From assembly GCF_020141465.1 (NCBI RefSeq), contig NZ_JAHSPD010000001.1:558001-622000 (forward strand): a DNA stretch of 64,000 nt, given 5' to 3'. This document shows positions 1 through 9,970 of this stretch, piece after piece (position 1 is the first letter of the stretch; every line of letters begins with the position of its first letter). The notes under the pieces are model-generated. The model was not told the DNA's origin. It saw only the letters and a list, made by a program, of their open reading frames with translations, and ran no database searches. A program made the position numbers and the translations under genes. Source of the DNA: Roseovarius carneus (GTDB lineage Bacteria > Pseudomonadota > Alphaproteobacteria > Rhodobacterales > Rhodobacteraceae).

Positions 1-764
1 TCGCGGCCCAAGCCGGCGTGCGCTACTCCCTTGAAAACCCACGCGCCTATATCGAGACCAATCTCGTGGGCAGCTTCAACGTGATGGAGATGGCGCGGAG
101 CCACGCTGTGCAGCATTTGCTGATGGCCTCCACCTCCTCGGTTTACGGTGCGAACACCACGATGCCCTACGCCGAGACGCATAAGGCCGATCACCCGCTG
201 ACCATCTATGCGGCCACCAAGAAGGCCAATGAGGCGATGGGCCATTCCTATGCGCATCTCCATAATATCCCCACGACCATGTTCCGGTTTTTCACGGTCT
301 ATGGCCCGTGGGGGCGGCCTGATATGGCCCCCTTCAAGTTCACCAAGGCGATCTTGGAGAGCACCCCCATCGACATCTACAATCACGGGGATATGTTTCG
401 CGATTTCACCTATGTGACCGATCTGGTGCGCGGCATTTCCGGCTTGATGGGCGCGGCGCCGGTGCAGCCCGAGACGCCCGAAAATATACTGCCGGGCGAC
501 AGTCTGTCACCTGCGGGCCCTTGGCGGGTGGTCAATATCGGCAATTCGCAAAAGGTGCGGCTGATGGATTTCATTGAAGCCATTGAGGCGGCTGCGGGCC
601 GCCCTGCCATCCGCAATTACATGGATATGCAAAAGGGCGATGTGCCCGCTACATGGGCTGATGCGGACCTGCTACACCGCCTGACGGGCTATCGCCCCGA
701 GACGGATATCCGCGACGGCATGGCCCGCACGGTAGCGTGGTACCGCGCGCATTACGGGGTCTAG
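1..764 (+). CDS. UDP-glucuronate 4-epimerase-like SDR epimerase, 5' truncated by window edge
   Basis: The frame is open from base 3 and reads [13 protein letters not shown], so the start codon and the N-terminal NAD-binding glycine motif lie outside the window. The visible 254 residues are the C-terminal three quarters of an extended short-chain dehydrogenase. They include the SSVYG segment, the catalytic YAATK (Tyr-x3-Lys), the [14 protein letters not shown] segment and FRDFTYVTD, a pattern typical of UDP-glucuronate 4-epimerases (LpsL/CapI type). The likely reaction is interconversion of UDP-GlcA and UDP-GalA in the cytoplasm, supplying surface polysaccharide synthesis. UDP-glucose 4-epimerase is the main alternative. 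The stop overlaps the stop of glmM by four bases, tail to tail. Confidence 0.85.
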   Translation, partial: AAQAGVRYSLENPRAYIETNLVGSFNVMEMARSHAVQHLLMASTSSVYGANTTMPYAETHKADHPLTIYAATKKANEAMGHSYAHLHNIPTTMFRFFTVYGPWGRPDMAPFKFTKAILESTPIDIYNHGDMFRDFTYVTDLVRGISGLMGAAPVQPETPENILPGDSLSPAGPWRVVNIGNSQKVRLMDFIEAIEAAAGRPAIRNYMDMQKGDVPATWADADLLHRLTGYRPETDIRDGMARTVAWYRAHYGV

Positions 765-2101
765 CCCGCCTTCTCAATCGCGTTCACAACGCTTGCTACC
801 ACGGATTTCAGCTGCGCGCGATTTTCGGCCTCGCCCATGACACGGATAAGCGGCTCTGTCCCCGATTTGCGGATCAAAAGCCGCCCCGAAGTGCCAAGGG
901 TTTTCTCGCCCGCCGCAATCGCCTCCTGCACTGCCCCTGCCTCCAGCGGATCAGCCCCTTTGGAAAACCGCACATTGCTGAGCATTTGCGGAATGGGTGT
1001 GAACACGCGGCCCAGCTTGCTGGCCTTTTGGCCTGTCTCAACCATCGCGGCCAGCACCTGAAGCGCCGCGATGAGGCCATCGCCCGTGGTGGCATAATCG
1101 GTCATCACCAGATGGCCCGACTGCTCCCCACCGAGGTTGAAACCCTCGCTGCGCATTTTCTCAACCACGTATCTATCACCCACCTGCGTGCGTTCCATCG
1201 CGACACCGATGCTTTCCAGATGCCGTTCCAGCCCCAGATTGGACATGACCGTGGCAACAAGCGTGTTGCCCGCCAGACGCCCATCAGCGGCCCAGCGCGT
1301 AGCAATGAGGCCCATCAGCTGATCACCGTCGATCACCTGCCCCTTTTCATCCAGAAGGATAAGCCGGTCGGCATCCCCATCGAGGCAGATCCCTACATCG
1401 GCGCGCGTTTCGCGCACGCGCTGTGCGGCGGCCTCGGGGTGGGTAGAGCCGCATTTGTCGTTGATATTGAACCCATCGGGATCGGTGCCGATGCGGATCA
1501 CCTCTGCCCCCAACTCCCACAACACAGCGGGAGCCACGCGGTGCGCCGCACCATTGGCGCAATCAATCACCACGCGCAGCCCGTCAAGGCGCAACTGCCT
1601 CGGGAAGGTGGTCTTGGCATATTCCACATAGCGCGCGCCGCTATCGTCGATCCGCTTGGCGCGGCCAATGTTTTCGGGCTGCGAAAGGCTGACGCCTTTG
1701 GCCAAAAGCCGCTCAATCTCTGTCTCCGCCTCATCCGAGAGCTTGAAACCATCAGGCCCAAAAAACTTGATACCGTTGTCTGAAGCCGGGTTATGGCTGG
1801 CCGAGATCATCACGCCCACATCGGCCCGCATCGACCGGGTGAGATATCCCACCGCAGGCGTGGGCACGGGGCCAAGCAAAAAGACGTTCATACCTGTGGA
1901 AGTGAACCCCGCCTGAAGCGCGCTTTCGATCATATAGCCAGAAAGACGCGTATCCTTGCCAATAACCACCCGGTGATCCTGATGATCGCGACGAAAATAG
2001 CGGCCCGCAGCGGCAGCGAGGCGCATGGCAATCTCGGCGGTCATGGGATGGGTATTGGCGCGCCCGCGCACACCGTCCGTGCCGAAAAGCGATCGTGTCA
2101 T
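761..2101 (-). CDS. glmM: Phosphoglucosamine mutase GlmM
   Basis: GlmM converts glucosamine-6-phosphate to glucosamine-1-phosphate in the cytoplasm, feeding UDP-GlcNAc for peptidoglycan, lipid A and, here, the nearby sugar-nucleotide pathway. The 446-residue length is normal. The N-terminus [13 protein letters not shown] is canonical. The phosphoserine loop ISASHNP places the catalytic Ser at residue 102, the metal loop DGDADR is at 241-246, and the C-terminal phosphate-binding loop [11 protein letters not shown] is present. The start is supported by a GGAG about 8 bases upstream. It runs convergently with the epimerase gene. No folP or ftsH neighbour, common in other bacteria, is visible on the upstream side. 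Confidence 0.97.
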   Translation of the reverse strand: MTRSLFGTDGVRGRANTHPMTAEIAMRLAAAAGRYFRRDHQDHRVVIGKDTRLSGYMIESALQAGFTSTGMNVFLLGPVPTPAVGYLTRSMRADVGVMISASHNPASDNGIKFFGPDGFKLSDEAETEIERLLAKGVSLSQPENIGRAKRIDDSGARYVEYAKTTFPRQLRLDGLRVVIDCANGAAHRVAPAVLWELGAEVIRIGTDPDGFNINDKCGSTHPEAAAQRVRETRADVGICLDGDADRLILLDEKGQVIDGDQLMGLIATRWAADGRLAGNTLVATVMSNLGLERHLESIGVAMERTQVGDRYVVEKMRSEGFNLGGEQSGHLVMTDYATTGDGLIAALQVLAAMVETGQKASKLGRVFTPIPQMLSNVRFSKGADPLEAGAVQEAIAAGEKTLGTSGRLLIRKSGTEPLIRVMGEAENRAQLKSVVASVVNAIEKAG

Positions 2102-2193
2102 GGGGGCGTCTCCTCAAAGGCTCATCCGCAGATGTGCTTACGCGCGGCGGGTCCGGCTGTCCAGTTTGGTGGCGGGGCCACTGCCGGGTAGGC

Positions 2194-2988
2194 TCAGAGA
2201 AACCGGCATTGGCCTGCGCTGATCGCCACCGCCGTCAGCCGCCCGGAATGATAAGCGCCCGTATCTATGGCGATGCGACCGCTGCGCGCCTCTGGCTCCT
2301 CAACAATTGTATGACCATGCACGACCCAAAGCCCGTCACGGCGCGGCTCAGATAGAAACTTGGGATGGCCCCAAAGAAGCGTGCCTGCCTTTTGCGCCTC
2401 GGGCGGCTCAGCCGGGTCCAGTGCCGCATGAACGCAGACCAGATTGCCACTACGCCACATCAGCGGCAGCGCGCGCAGCCATGCCTCCATCCCCTCAGGC
2501 ATCGCGGCGGCCAGAGCCTCGGAGGCTTGCGTCATATCCTCAAGCGCGGGGCGCGCGCCCAGACCGCCAATGCCAAAACTCGCCAATGTTTGCAGCCCAC
2601 CATTGCCAAGCCAACGCGCTCCACGCCCGGCAGGATCATCGAGAAACTCCAGCATCATCCGCTCGTGATTGCCCATGAGGCATCGAACGGCCTCTGGCCT
2701 CTCTCGGCTCAGCGCAAAGAGCCGTGCCAGAACACGGTCTGACGCCTCTCCCCGATCAACATAGTCACCAAGAAAGATCAGTTGCGGCTCATCTGAGCCA
2801 AAAGCCCGAAGATCCGCATCAATGCTCTCCAGTAGTCGCTCCAAAAGATCCGCACAGCCGTGCACATCGCCAATCGCATAAACCCGCTGCGAGGGGGCAA
2901 GCGATGCGAAAGAAACGGATCGAGCCCCGTCTAATGCGGGCCGATCCACTTTGCTGCGTGAGAACAGGGATTTGAGTGCGCGGCGCAA
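2194..2988 (-). CDS. PPP-family metallophosphoesterase (serine/threonine phosphatase-like)
   Basis: The calcineurin-like dinuclear-metal motifs appear in order: GDVHG, GDYVDRG, GNHE, and later HAALD and VHGHT. This is the bacterial PPP phosphatase pattern (PrpA/ApaH-like). The substrate, phosphoprotein or dinucleotide polyphosphate, cannot be told from sequence. I chose a TTG start at 2988 because GAGAGG lies 7 bases upstream and the protein then begins LRRALKSLFSRSK, like its relatives. The frame is open to an ATG at 3066, which would add 26 residues of unlikely composition. It is divergent from the tyrosine autokinase gene, so a phosphatase role opposing that kinase is conceivable, although Wzc partners are normally Wzb-type phosphatases. 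Confidence 0.85.
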   Translation of the reverse strand: MRRALKSLFSRSKVDRPALDGARSVSFASLAPSQRVYAIGDVHGCADLLERLLESIDADLRAFGSDEPQLIFLGDYVDRGEASDRVLARLFALSRERPEAVRCLMGNHERMMLEFLDDPAGRGARWLGNGGLQTLASFGIGGLGARPALEDMTQASEALAAAMPEGMEAWLRALPLMWRSGNLVCVHAALDPAEPPEAQKAGTLLWGHPKFLSEPRRDGLWVVHGHTIVEEPEARSGRIAIDTGAYHSGRLTAVAISAGQCRFL

Positions 2989-3093
2989 GGCGGGGCCTCT
3001 CTTAAGATATGGGTGACAGAAAGTCGCCTTCGACCGATGAGCGCCGGTGAGATGCGGCAAGAGCACGGAGGAGCCAGCTTCCGTAAAGGAAAA

Positions 3094-3115
3094 GTTAAGA
3101 CATCTTCTGTTAAGA
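3094..3115. promoter_or_regulatory. Paired GTTAAGA repeats upstream of the autokinase gene
   Basis: Two exact copies of GTTAAGA lie at 3094-3100 and 3109-3115, a 15-base period, with the palindrome AAGACATCTT between them. They sit 70-90 bases before the autokinase start in a divergent intergenic region, so they may be operator or promoter elements. No regulator can be assigned. Confidence 0.25.
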
Positions 3116-3183
3116 TTTCAATCGATGATATTACAAAGCCTCCACAGCACAACCAAAACGCGCTTTCTAACGAAGTGACCCCT

Positions 3184-5301
3184 ATGAAAGATATCGCGCC
3201 AACTGCCTCGCGCGCCAGCCCCCAGCCTGAGGATGACAAGGGCGAGATCAATCTGACCGATATGCTGCGGACCATCTGGCGGGGCAAGCTCTGGGTGCTG
3301 CTGACCGCGCTGATCGGTTTGGGGCTGGGTGGGTATTACGCCTTTGCCGTGGCCACCCCGATTTACACCGCCAACGCGGCTGTGGTTCTGGAAAGTCGGC
3401 AAGAGCAGGTGGTCAATCTCGAAAGCGTGGTCAGCGGGCTTTCCGGGGATCAGGCCACGATCAACACAGAGGTCGAGGTGATCCGCGCGCGCGGCTTGTT
3501 GGAAAAGCTGGTGTTGAACCTGGACCTCATGCGCGACCCGGAATTCAACACGGCATTGCAGGTAAAGAACGGCCCTGTCGCCAGCACCCTTGTTTGGGTC
3601 AAAGGTATGCTTGGGCAGGGCAGTGCGAAAGAAGCGCTTGACCCGCGCGCGCAGATGGATGCCGTCATCGACCTGCTGCGCGAGGCGATAACGGTCTCTA
3701 ACGTGCGGCAAAGCTATGTTTTCCGCATCAGCGCCAAAAGCGAGAGCGCCGAGAAATCCGCAGCCATCGCCAATACGCTGGCAACGCTTTATATCCTTGA
3801 GCAGATCGAGGTGAAGTTCGAGGCAACCGAAACAGCCACCGCATGGCTGAGCGCGCGGGTGGGGGATCTTCAGGCCGATCTGGAGGCGGCCGTCGCGGCG
3901 GTGAAAGACTTTAACGCCGACAGCGATCTGATCAGTGCCGAGGCGCTCGCGGGTCTCAACCGACAGCTGAAAGAGGCGCGCGACCGTCTTGGCAGTATCC
4001 AAGAAGCGCAAGTTACCGCAAACGCTAGGCTGGCAGAGCTGCGCGCAGCCCAAGACGCGGGCGATCCTGAAGCTATGGCAACGCTAGCCCGTGACAGGGT
4101 GCTGACACGCATCGCGCGAAACCTGAACGACACCAGCCACCCCGCATTTGACGCGCGCTTCGCGCAGGTGTTAGAGCGCGCTGCCCTCGACGTGAGCCGG
4201 GCCGCCAATCAAATTGCGGCCCTCACCGCATCGGTGGCCGCACAAGAGGCAGATATTGCCACGCAATCCGCCGATCTGGTGCGACTTGAGCAACTTGAGC
4301 GCGAAGCTGAGGCGACCCGGCTGATCTATGAAAGCTTCCTCAATCGCCTCAAGGAAACCACACTTCAGCAAGGCATCCAGCAGGCCGATAGCCGTGTTCT
4401 GAGCGTGGCCCCCCTGCCGCTAGTGCCCAGCGAGCCGCGCCGCATCCTGATCCTCGCGCTATCGCTGATCTTTGGCACAATCGCGGGAGTCGTCTTTGTT
4501 CTGGCGCGCGAATTTTCGCAAAACACCTTCCGTCTGGCCGAGGATCTTGAGGCCAAGACCGGCTATCCTGTGCTCGGTCAGATCCCCGCCATCCCTGCGC
4601 GCAAACGCAAAACCGTGCTCCAATATCTGGCGGACAAGCCCACCTCAGCTGCGGCAGAGGCGATCCGCAATCTGCGCACCTCGGTGCTTCTGTCAGATCT
4701 GGACACCCCACCGCAGATCATCATGTCCACCTCCTCGGTACCCGGTGAGGGCAAGACGCTTCAATCTCTGGCGCTGGCGCAGAACCTCGCAGGGCTTGGC
4801 AAAAGCGTGCTCCTGATCGAGGGGGACATGCGGCGGCGCGTGTTTGCAGAGTATTTCGACACCAAAGGCCGCAAGGGCATCCTGTCGGTTCTCTCGGGCG
4901 CCGTGCCTTTTGAGGAGGCGGTGATGCAAACGCCCCTGCTGGGGGCAGATATCCTTATAGCCGAGGCAGCAAAAGCAAATGCGGCCGACACGTTTTCATC
5001 CGAGGCGTTCAAGACATTTCTGGAGGCGATGCGCAGCGCATATGATTACATCATCATCGACACGCCGCCCATTCTGGCCGTGCACGACGCACGCGTAATC
5101 GGGCAGCATGTGGATACGATCCTCTATACAGTGCGTTGGGATAGCACCTCGCAGAGGCAAGTCCGCGAAGGGTTGCGCGGGTTGGAAGCCGTCAACCTGC
5201 GTGTCTCGGGCCTCGTTCTGGCGCAGATCAGCCCAAAAGGCATGGCGCGTTATGGCTATGGCGACAGCTATGGGGCCTACACCGCATATTACGAAAGCTG
5301 A
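3184..5301 (+). CDS. Wzc/ExoP-type polysaccharide co-polymerase with BY-kinase domain
   Basis: Inner-membrane polysaccharide co-polymerase controlling chain length and export. After a short cytoplasmic N-terminus the Wzz domain begins with TM1 (LWVLLTALIGLGLGG, residues about 35-55). A long periplasmic coiled-coil region and a second TM before AREFSQNTF follow. The C-terminal BY-kinase has Walker A SVPGEGKT (about 518-526), a Walker A' segment LIEGDMRRR and Walker B YIIIDTPP (about 620-627). It ends in a Tyr-rich tail, YGYGDSYGAYTAYYES, the usual autophosphorylation cluster. I chose ATG 3184 because the Wzz homology starts soon after it; the frame extends upstream to 3013 without family similarity. 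It is convergent with the glycan operon. No Wza-like outer-membrane exporter is visible in the window. Confidence 0.92.
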   Translation: MKDIAPTASRASPQPEDDKGEINLTDMLRTIWRGKLWVLLTALIGLGLGGYYAFAVATPIYTANAAVVLESRQEQVVNLESVVSGLSGDQATINTEVEVIRARGLLEKLVLNLDLMRDPEFNTALQVKNGPVASTLVWVKGMLGQGSAKEALDPRAQMDAVIDLLREAITVSNVRQSYVFRISAKSESAEKSAAIANTLATLYILEQIEVKFEATETATAWLSARVGDLQADLEAAVAAVKDFNADSDLISAEALAGLNRQLKEARDRLGSIQEAQVTANARLAELRAAQDAGDPEAMATLARDRVLTRIARNLNDTSHPAFDARFAQVLERAALDVSRAANQIAALTASVAAQEADIATQSADLVRLEQLEREAEATRLIYESFLNRLKETTLQQGIQQADSRVLSVAPLPLVPSEPRRILILALSLIFGTIAGVVFVLAREFSQNTFRLAEDLEAKTGYPVLGQIPAIPARKRKTVLQYLADKPTSAAAEAIRNLRTSVLLSDLDTPPQIIMSTSSVPGEGKTLQSLALAQNLAGLGKSVLLIEGDMRRRVFAEYFDTKGRKGILSVLSGAVPFEEAVMQTPLLGADILIAEAAKANAADTFSSEAFKTFLEAMRSAYDYIIIDTPPILAVHDARVIGQHVDTILYTVRWDSTSQRQVREGLRGLEAVNLRVSGLVLAQISPKGMARYGYGDSYGAYTAYYES

Positions 5302-5306
5302 GACGT

Positions 5307-6557
5307 TCAGGGTTGCGGCCCGACAAGAACCGTCTCCAGCCGCTTGGCCAGTTTTGCGTAATCGTAATGCTCCAGCACCGCGCGCCGCCCGTTCGCACCC
5401 CTGCGCTGACGCTCGGCCTCGGGCATTGCGTGAAGCTGTCTGATGGCCCCAGCCAGCGCCTCGGGGGCCTCGGGCGGCAGAGCAATCCCCGCGTCATGTT
5501 CGGCCACAGGGTTGAACGCGCCTGAATCGATCGCATAGAGGACGGGCGTGCCCGAAGCCATGTAATCAAAAAGCTTGTTCGGAGAAACGCCAAAGCGAAA
5601 GAGCGGATCGGACGTAAGCCCGATATAGCAGGCGTCGCAGGCGCGTAGCACCGCATGAACCTGCGGCTTTGGAATAGATCCGAGGAACTGAACGTTGGTC
5701 ACGCCTAGACCGCGGCAAAGCGCTTCCAGCGCGCCGCGCATCCGGCCCTCCCCCACGAGCAGGATATGCACATCGTCCAAGTCTTTCAGCAGTGCCGCCG
5801 ACTCGATCAATGTGCCCAGCGCATTGGCCATCCCCAGAGCGCCCGTGTAAACAATCCGCAACCCGGCTTGCGGAATTTGCACGGCGATATGCGGATCGAG
5901 TGGCGCAGGCGCCTCTACCTCGGCAAGGTCCACGCCATTGGAGACCCATGTAAATTTTGCGCGTTCCATGCCGCGCGCAACCATATGCTCGACCGCGCCG
6001 GGCAGGTTTGAGAGGGCCTTATCAGCGCGCATGTAGGCACGATCCTCGATCCATTGCAGAAGCCGCATGAAAGGATGACGCGGAGAGACGCCGCCAATCT
6101 CAATCAGGCTGAGCGGCCAGATATCGCGCACTTCAAAGACCAGCTTTGCACCGCAAGCCCGCGCCAGACGCTCGGCCCCCAGATAGCTCATAAGATCAGG
6201 CGAAGAGACGAGCACCGTATCGGGGCGCGCGCCAAGGCGGTGACGCAGGCCCGGCAAACGCATCGAGAAAACCGCCGCCGCGATCATCCGGCGCTTGTCA
6301 TGGGCATGGGCATAGCGCGGCACAGCGATCCGAATGAAGCGATACCCCTCGATCCTCTCGTCCGCAGGCAGAGTTTGTGCCACGATATCCGCGCGCAAGA
6401 GGTGCTGCGCGCGCGCGGCAATCACTGTCACCTCGTGGCCCAGCCGCACAAGCTCGCGCGCCAGATAGTGATGCCGTCCGGGCATACCTGTCTCGGGCGT
6501 GGCGCTGTGGAAATTGATGATCCAGATGTTGCTCACGGGGGCTTTATCGGGTTGCAT
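5307..6557 (-). CDS. Glycosyltransferase family 4 (GT-B fold)
   Basis: Cytoplasmic sugar transferase, last gene of the leftward polysaccharide operon. The N-terminus SNIWIINFHSATPETGMPGRH is the WbuB/WcaI-type start of GT4 proteins. The C-terminal donor domain contains RIVYTGALGMAN, LVGEGRMRGALE and the acid/base region FDYMASGTPVLY. The ATG at 6557 overlaps the upstream epimerase gene by 14 bases; a GTG at 6536 is an alternative with no overlap. The frame extends further upstream over wbpI without similarity. Donor and acceptor are unknown. A role in adding one residue of the repeat unit is inferred from context. Confidence 0.88.
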   Translation of the reverse strand: MQPDKAPVSNIWIINFHSATPETGMPGRHHYLARELVRLGHEVTVIAARAQHLLRADIVAQTLPADERIEGYRFIRIAVPRYAHAHDKRRMIAAAVFSMRLPGLRHRLGARPDTVLVSSPDLMSYLGAERLARACGAKLVFEVRDIWPLSLIEIGGVSPRHPFMRLLQWIEDRAYMRADKALSNLPGAVEHMVARGMERAKFTWVSNGVDLAEVEAPAPLDPHIAVQIPQAGLRIVYTGALGMANALGTLIESAALLKDLDDVHILLVGEGRMRGALEALCRGLGVTNVQFLGSIPKPQVHAVLRACDACYIGLTSDPLFRFGVSPNKLFDYMASGTPVLYAIDSGAFNPVAEHDAGIALPPEAPEALAGAIRQLHAMPEAERQRRGANGRRAVLEHYDYAKLAKRLETVLVGPQP

Positions 6558-7626
6558 CAAGAAGGCTGCGCACAACCATCTCTGCTGCATCACCCGTGCC
6601 ATAAGGGGCCATGTCCTCACCAAAGCGCCCACGCGCGGCGAGGATGGCCGCAGCAATCATCGGGCCATTTTGTGGCGGCACGAGCGTGTTCCACCCGGCG
6701 GTGATCAACTCGCTCCATTCTGTCTCGTCACGCAAGGTGATGCAGGGCACTTTGTGAAAAAACGCCTCCTTCTGCATGCCACCCGAATCCGTGGCAATCA
6801 CGGCCGCGTCACGCTCCAGCCCAACCATATCTAGATAGCCCAATGGCTCTGTGAGACAGAGCCGCTCAAGCTTGTCGAAAAGGTGCGCCACCTTGATGCG
6901 CGCCCGCGTCCTTGGGTGCATGGGCAGCAGCACCGGGAGGGTCTGTGCAACTTGGCCCAGTCCATCGAGAATGGCGCTGAGACGGGCGGTATCATCCGTG
7001 TTTTCCTGCCGGTGGACAGTGGCTAGGACATAGCCCCCCGGCACAAGACCATGACGCGCGGCCCCCTGCCCCAGCTCTGCGACGCGCGCGCCGAAATGCA
7101 GCGCCGCATCCAGCATCACATCGCCACATTCCACAATGCCCTCAGGGCGCATCCCTTCAGTGAGAAGGGTCTGCGTGGCGGCTGCGGTCGGCGTGAAAAG
7201 AAGCGATGCACAATGATCGGTCAGGATGCGATTGATCTCTTCCGGCATCCGCTTGTTAAAGCTGCGCAGCCCGGCCTCCACATGGGCGAGCGGGATGTGG
7301 AGCTTGGACGCGGCAATGGCCGCCGCGAGGGTGGAATCCGTATCGCCGTAGACTAGCACCCAATCCGGAGCCATCTCCGTCAATGCGGCCTCAATCGCCT
7401 CGATCATGCGGCCCGTGTTCTGCCCGTGGGTGCCGCCACCAATGCCAAGATGCAGGTGCGGGCGCGGGATTTGCAGCTCATCGAAGAACACATCCGACAT
7501 ATTGGCATCAAAATGCTGTCCGGTATGGATGATCCGCTCGTCCACGCCATGCCGCGCGAACGCCGCAGAGACCACACTGGCCTTGATGAATTGCGGACGG
7601 GCGCCAACGATGGTCGCAACTTTCAT
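6544..7626 (-). CDS. wbpI: UDP-GlcNAc(3NAc)A 2-epimerase, WbpI/WecB family
   Basis: Non-hydrolysing UDP-sugar 2-epimerase (WecB superfamily, GT-B fold). MKVATIVGARPQFIKA is the family N-terminus. HTGQHFDANMSDVFFDEL, LGIGGGTHGQNTGRM, VYGDTDSTLA and HVEAGLRSFNKRMPEE follow. GGGTHGxxTGRM and the neighbouring WbpA, WbpB, WbpD and WbpE genes favour WbpI, which epimerises UDP-2,3-diacetamido-glucuronate to the manno form, over WecB acting on UDP-GlcNAc. That choice is inference. The ATG at 7626 overlaps the upstream glycosyltransferase stop by four bases (ATGA), which fixes the start; the frame extends further upstream without similarity. Confidence 0.88.
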   Translation of the reverse strand: MKVATIVGARPQFIKASVVSAAFARHGVDERIIHTGQHFDANMSDVFFDELQIPRPHLHLGIGGGTHGQNTGRMIEAIEAALTEMAPDWVLVYGDTDSTLAAAIAASKLHIPLAHVEAGLRSFNKRMPEEINRILTDHCASLLFTPTAAATQTLLTEGMRPEGIVECGDVMLDAALHFGARVAELGQGAARHGLVPGGYVLATVHRQENTDDTARLSAILDGLGQVAQTLPVLLPMHPRTRARIKVAHLFDKLERLCLTEPLGYLDMVGLERDAAVIATDSGGMQKEAFFHKVPCITLRDETEWSELITAGWNTLVPPQNGPMIAAAILAARGRFGEDMAPYGTGDAAEMVVRSLLDATR

Positions 7627-8759
7627 GGCTGTGTCTCCCTTGGAGGCAGATGCAAAAGCCGCTCGTAGAGTGCGACCAGCTTCGCGCCTTCGGCATCCCA
7701 ATTGTAATGCTCTTCCACCGCGCGGCGGCCCCGCGCACCCATCACCTCAGCCGCATCCGGGTGATCAAGTATCCACTGCATCGCGGCGGCAATATCAGCG
7801 GGGTCTTTTGGGTCGACCAGCAGGCCGCAGTCCGCGCCCTCAATAATCTCGCGCCAGAGCGGAAAGTCAGAGGCAATCACGGGCAGGCCCGCGGCCATAT
7901 ACTCAAAAAGCTTGTTGGGCTGGGACCGGGCATGATTGGGCAGGGGGTGGAAAAGCACCAGCCCGGCGCGCGCCCGCGACAGAATATCAGCCACCGCATT
8001 GCGCCCGGCCCAGCCGTGAAAATCGACCCTGTTCCAGCTAGGAAGCGCGGTGATTTCCGCCTGAAGATCTGCGGGCATGAAGGCCCCGGCCATCTGGAGC
8101 CGGGCATGAGGCACGTGGGCGGTGGCCTCAACCATCTCGCGCGCGCTGCGGATCGCGGTGATGCCGCCGACATAGGCAAAATGTGCAGGCCGCCCGGAAT
8201 AGGCCACGGGCGTATCCACCAGCAGCTCACCACGCAGCGGGAAGTTTTGCACCAAAACAGCCTGTGGTCCAAAGCCAGCAGCGATGCGCGGGGTGGCCGG
8301 GACGATGGCGCTGCACGCCACATCGGCCATCCGCTCAGCCACGCGCACGAGAGCAGCAAGCGGGCGGCGCAGCAGCGCGGGCAGATAGGCCTTGGCGCGC
8401 ACGGTGGCGGGCGCATCTTCATGCACGTCGTAGATCACCCTGACCCCCAACAGACGTAGCAAGATCGCCCATGGCAGAAGCTCAGGGTCATGGAAATGCG
8501 CAATGGTGGGCCGCACCGCGTGCACAGCGCGGATCATGCGCCACGCGCTTTTGGTCATCCGGCTGACGCGGCCCTTGGGGCGCGGGCCCGTATCGACTAC
8601 GCGCACGCCATCCGCGCCCAGATCATCCCCCAGGCCGTCTTGCACATAAAGGCTCACATCCGCGTTTAGCCCGCGCGCGAGGGTCGCCGTCTGCTTGAGA
8701 CGGATGCGCGTGTCGGTGCGCGCATGCACGGTGGTAAAATGAATGATTTGCGGCCTCAT
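7623..8759 (-). CDS. Glycosyltransferase family 4
   Basis: A 378-residue GT-B glycosyltransferase. The N-terminal domain starts MRPQIIHFTTVHARTDTR and contains HFHDPELLP and YDVHEDAP, typical of GT4 enzymes using nucleotide sugars. The donor domain has FAYVGGITAIRS, a HGWAGR segment, and SQPNKLFEYMAAGLPVIAS with the E-x7-E-like element. Both gene ends overlap neighbours by four bases (ATGA), so it is co-translated with the polymerase gene upstream and wbpI downstream. Sugar specificity is not readable. A role in assembling the repeat unit on undecaprenyl phosphate is inferred from the operon. Confidence 0.88.
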   Translation of the reverse strand: MRPQIIHFTTVHARTDTRIRLKQTATLARGLNADVSLYVQDGLGDDLGADGVRVVDTGPRPKGRVSRMTKSAWRMIRAVHAVRPTIAHFHDPELLPWAILLRLLGVRVIYDVHEDAPATVRAKAYLPALLRRPLAALVRVAERMADVACSAIVPATPRIAAGFGPQAVLVQNFPLRGELLVDTPVAYSGRPAHFAYVGGITAIRSAREMVEATAHVPHARLQMAGAFMPADLQAEITALPSWNRVDFHGWAGRNAVADILSRARAGLVLFHPLPNHARSQPNKLFEYMAAGLPVIASDFPLWREIIEGADCGLLVDPKDPADIAAAMQWILDHPDAAEVMGARGRRAVEEHYNWDAEGAKLVALYERLLHLPPRETQP

Positions 8760-9970
8760 CCCAGACGCTCCTGCCCTGAGATGGGACCCCGCTCAAAATC
8801 AGCCATGAGCGAGGCCAAGCCAACCCCCGCAAGGGCAAAAACAAAGGCCAGCGCATACCATGCGGTAAAGAGATCACCGCTTTTGAGCGCGATGAGAAAG
8901 AAAAATACCCCTGCCCAGAAGGCTGGGCTTGTGCGGTCGCTATGCGCAAGGCCCCGCAAGACAAGCGCGAAGAGCGCCAGCATCAGCGGCACACCCCATG
9001 TGATCAGCGCCTCCAGCACGATATTGTGCGGATACATCGCATACTCATATCCGTAATGGACCTGAAAATATGTGTAGCCGCAGCCGATCAGTAAGCACGA
9101 TGTGTCGCTCAGTACGAGATCGACCGCCTCGGCAAAAAGGATATCGCGTTCGGAGAAGGACAGGCCCTGAAAGACGATCCAAAGCCGCTCCAGCGCAATG
9201 AAGTCATGGCTGAAATACGCCATCAGCCAGACGCCCCCGAAATAGAAAACACCAACCAGAACCGCGCCCATCATCTTGCGCCCCGGACCGCCCGCGAGGC
9301 TCATCATCACGATCACCGCCATGGCCGCCAGAAAATCCCCACGCCCGCCCCCCAGAAGGGCCAGCGCGATGAACACCGCAAAGCACCCGACCAAGGGAAT
9401 GCGGGCGCGGACACTACGCGCGTTCAGGACGAGCCAGAACGACAAAATTGCAGAGAGACCATAAAATTTGCTGATCCCCTGACTGTAGAGAAGAAGCGAT
9501 CCGGTGGTCGTTTCCAGCTCAAATTCAAACCGGGGCGGATAGGCCAGAACCAGCCCGCCTGTCGCCAGATGAAAGGCCAGCACAAGAAGCGATAGCCCGA
9601 CGAAGAGCTTGGCGGCGCTCCTTTGGGACACAGCACCCGCCGGGTTGGTCAACACGAGCGCACCAATGGACACCAGAACAAACGACGGCGCCACAAGCGG
9701 TAGAAAATCAATGCTGCCCAGATTGCCAAGGCCCCGCGTCACGCCAATCAGGTAGACCCCCACGATCAGCCCGAGCGCCGACAGCGTATCGCGCCGGATC
9801 ACGCGGCGCTGCAATAGAAGCGCCGCACAAAGCGCCAATGCGCCAAGTGCCATCGTGCGTATGACAGGGATCACAGCAAGGCTGGTCGCATTGACGGAGG
9901 CGAAGCCAATCGACGTGGCAACGAGAAACGCCAAGAGGCCATAGCGCAGGGCTGGCTCGCGGCGGGTCAT
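8756..9970 (-). CDS. Wzy/O-antigen-ligase-like polytopic membrane protein
   Basis: A 404-residue very hydrophobic protein with about ten predicted membrane spans. The main soluble loop (HDFIALERLWIVFQGLSFSERDILFAEAVDL) precedes SCLLIGCGYTYFQ and YPHNIVLEALITWGVP, matching the GxG...PHNxxLExxxxxG signature of the Wzy_C/WaaL family. GGGRGDFLA in a middle span is also typical. The family polymerises repeat units (Wzy) or ligates chains to lipid A (WaaL) on the periplasmic face. With a flippase and glycosyltransferases in the same operon, Wzy is the more likely role. The ATG at 9970 is chosen from the ATGA overlap with the gene upstream; the frame is open further up without similarity. Confidence 0.82.
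   Translation of the reverse strand: MTRREPALRYGLLAFLVATSIGFASVNATSLAVIPVIRTMALGALALCAALLLQRRVIRRDTLSALGLIVGVYLIGVTRGLGNLGSIDFLPLVAPSFVLVSIGALVLTNPAGAVSQRSAAKLFVGLSLLVLAFHLATGGLVLAYPPRFEFELETTTGSLLLYSQGISKFYGLSAILSFWLVLNARSVRARIPLVGCFAVFIALALLGGGRGDFLAAMAVIVMMSLAGGPGRKMMGAVLVGVFYFGGVWLMAYFSHDFIALERLWIVFQGLSFSERDILFAEAVDLVLSDTSCLLIGCGYTYFQVHYGYEYAMYPHNIVLEALITWGVPLMLALFALVLRGLAHSDRTSPAFWAGVFFFLIALKSGDLFTAWYALAFVFALAGVGLASLMADFERGPISGQERLG

Noticed and set aside
737..1783. 348-codon rightward frame over glmM
   Set aside because: It is fully antisense to glmM, which has all catalytic motifs; the frame has no recognisable domain. High GC produces such mirror frames.
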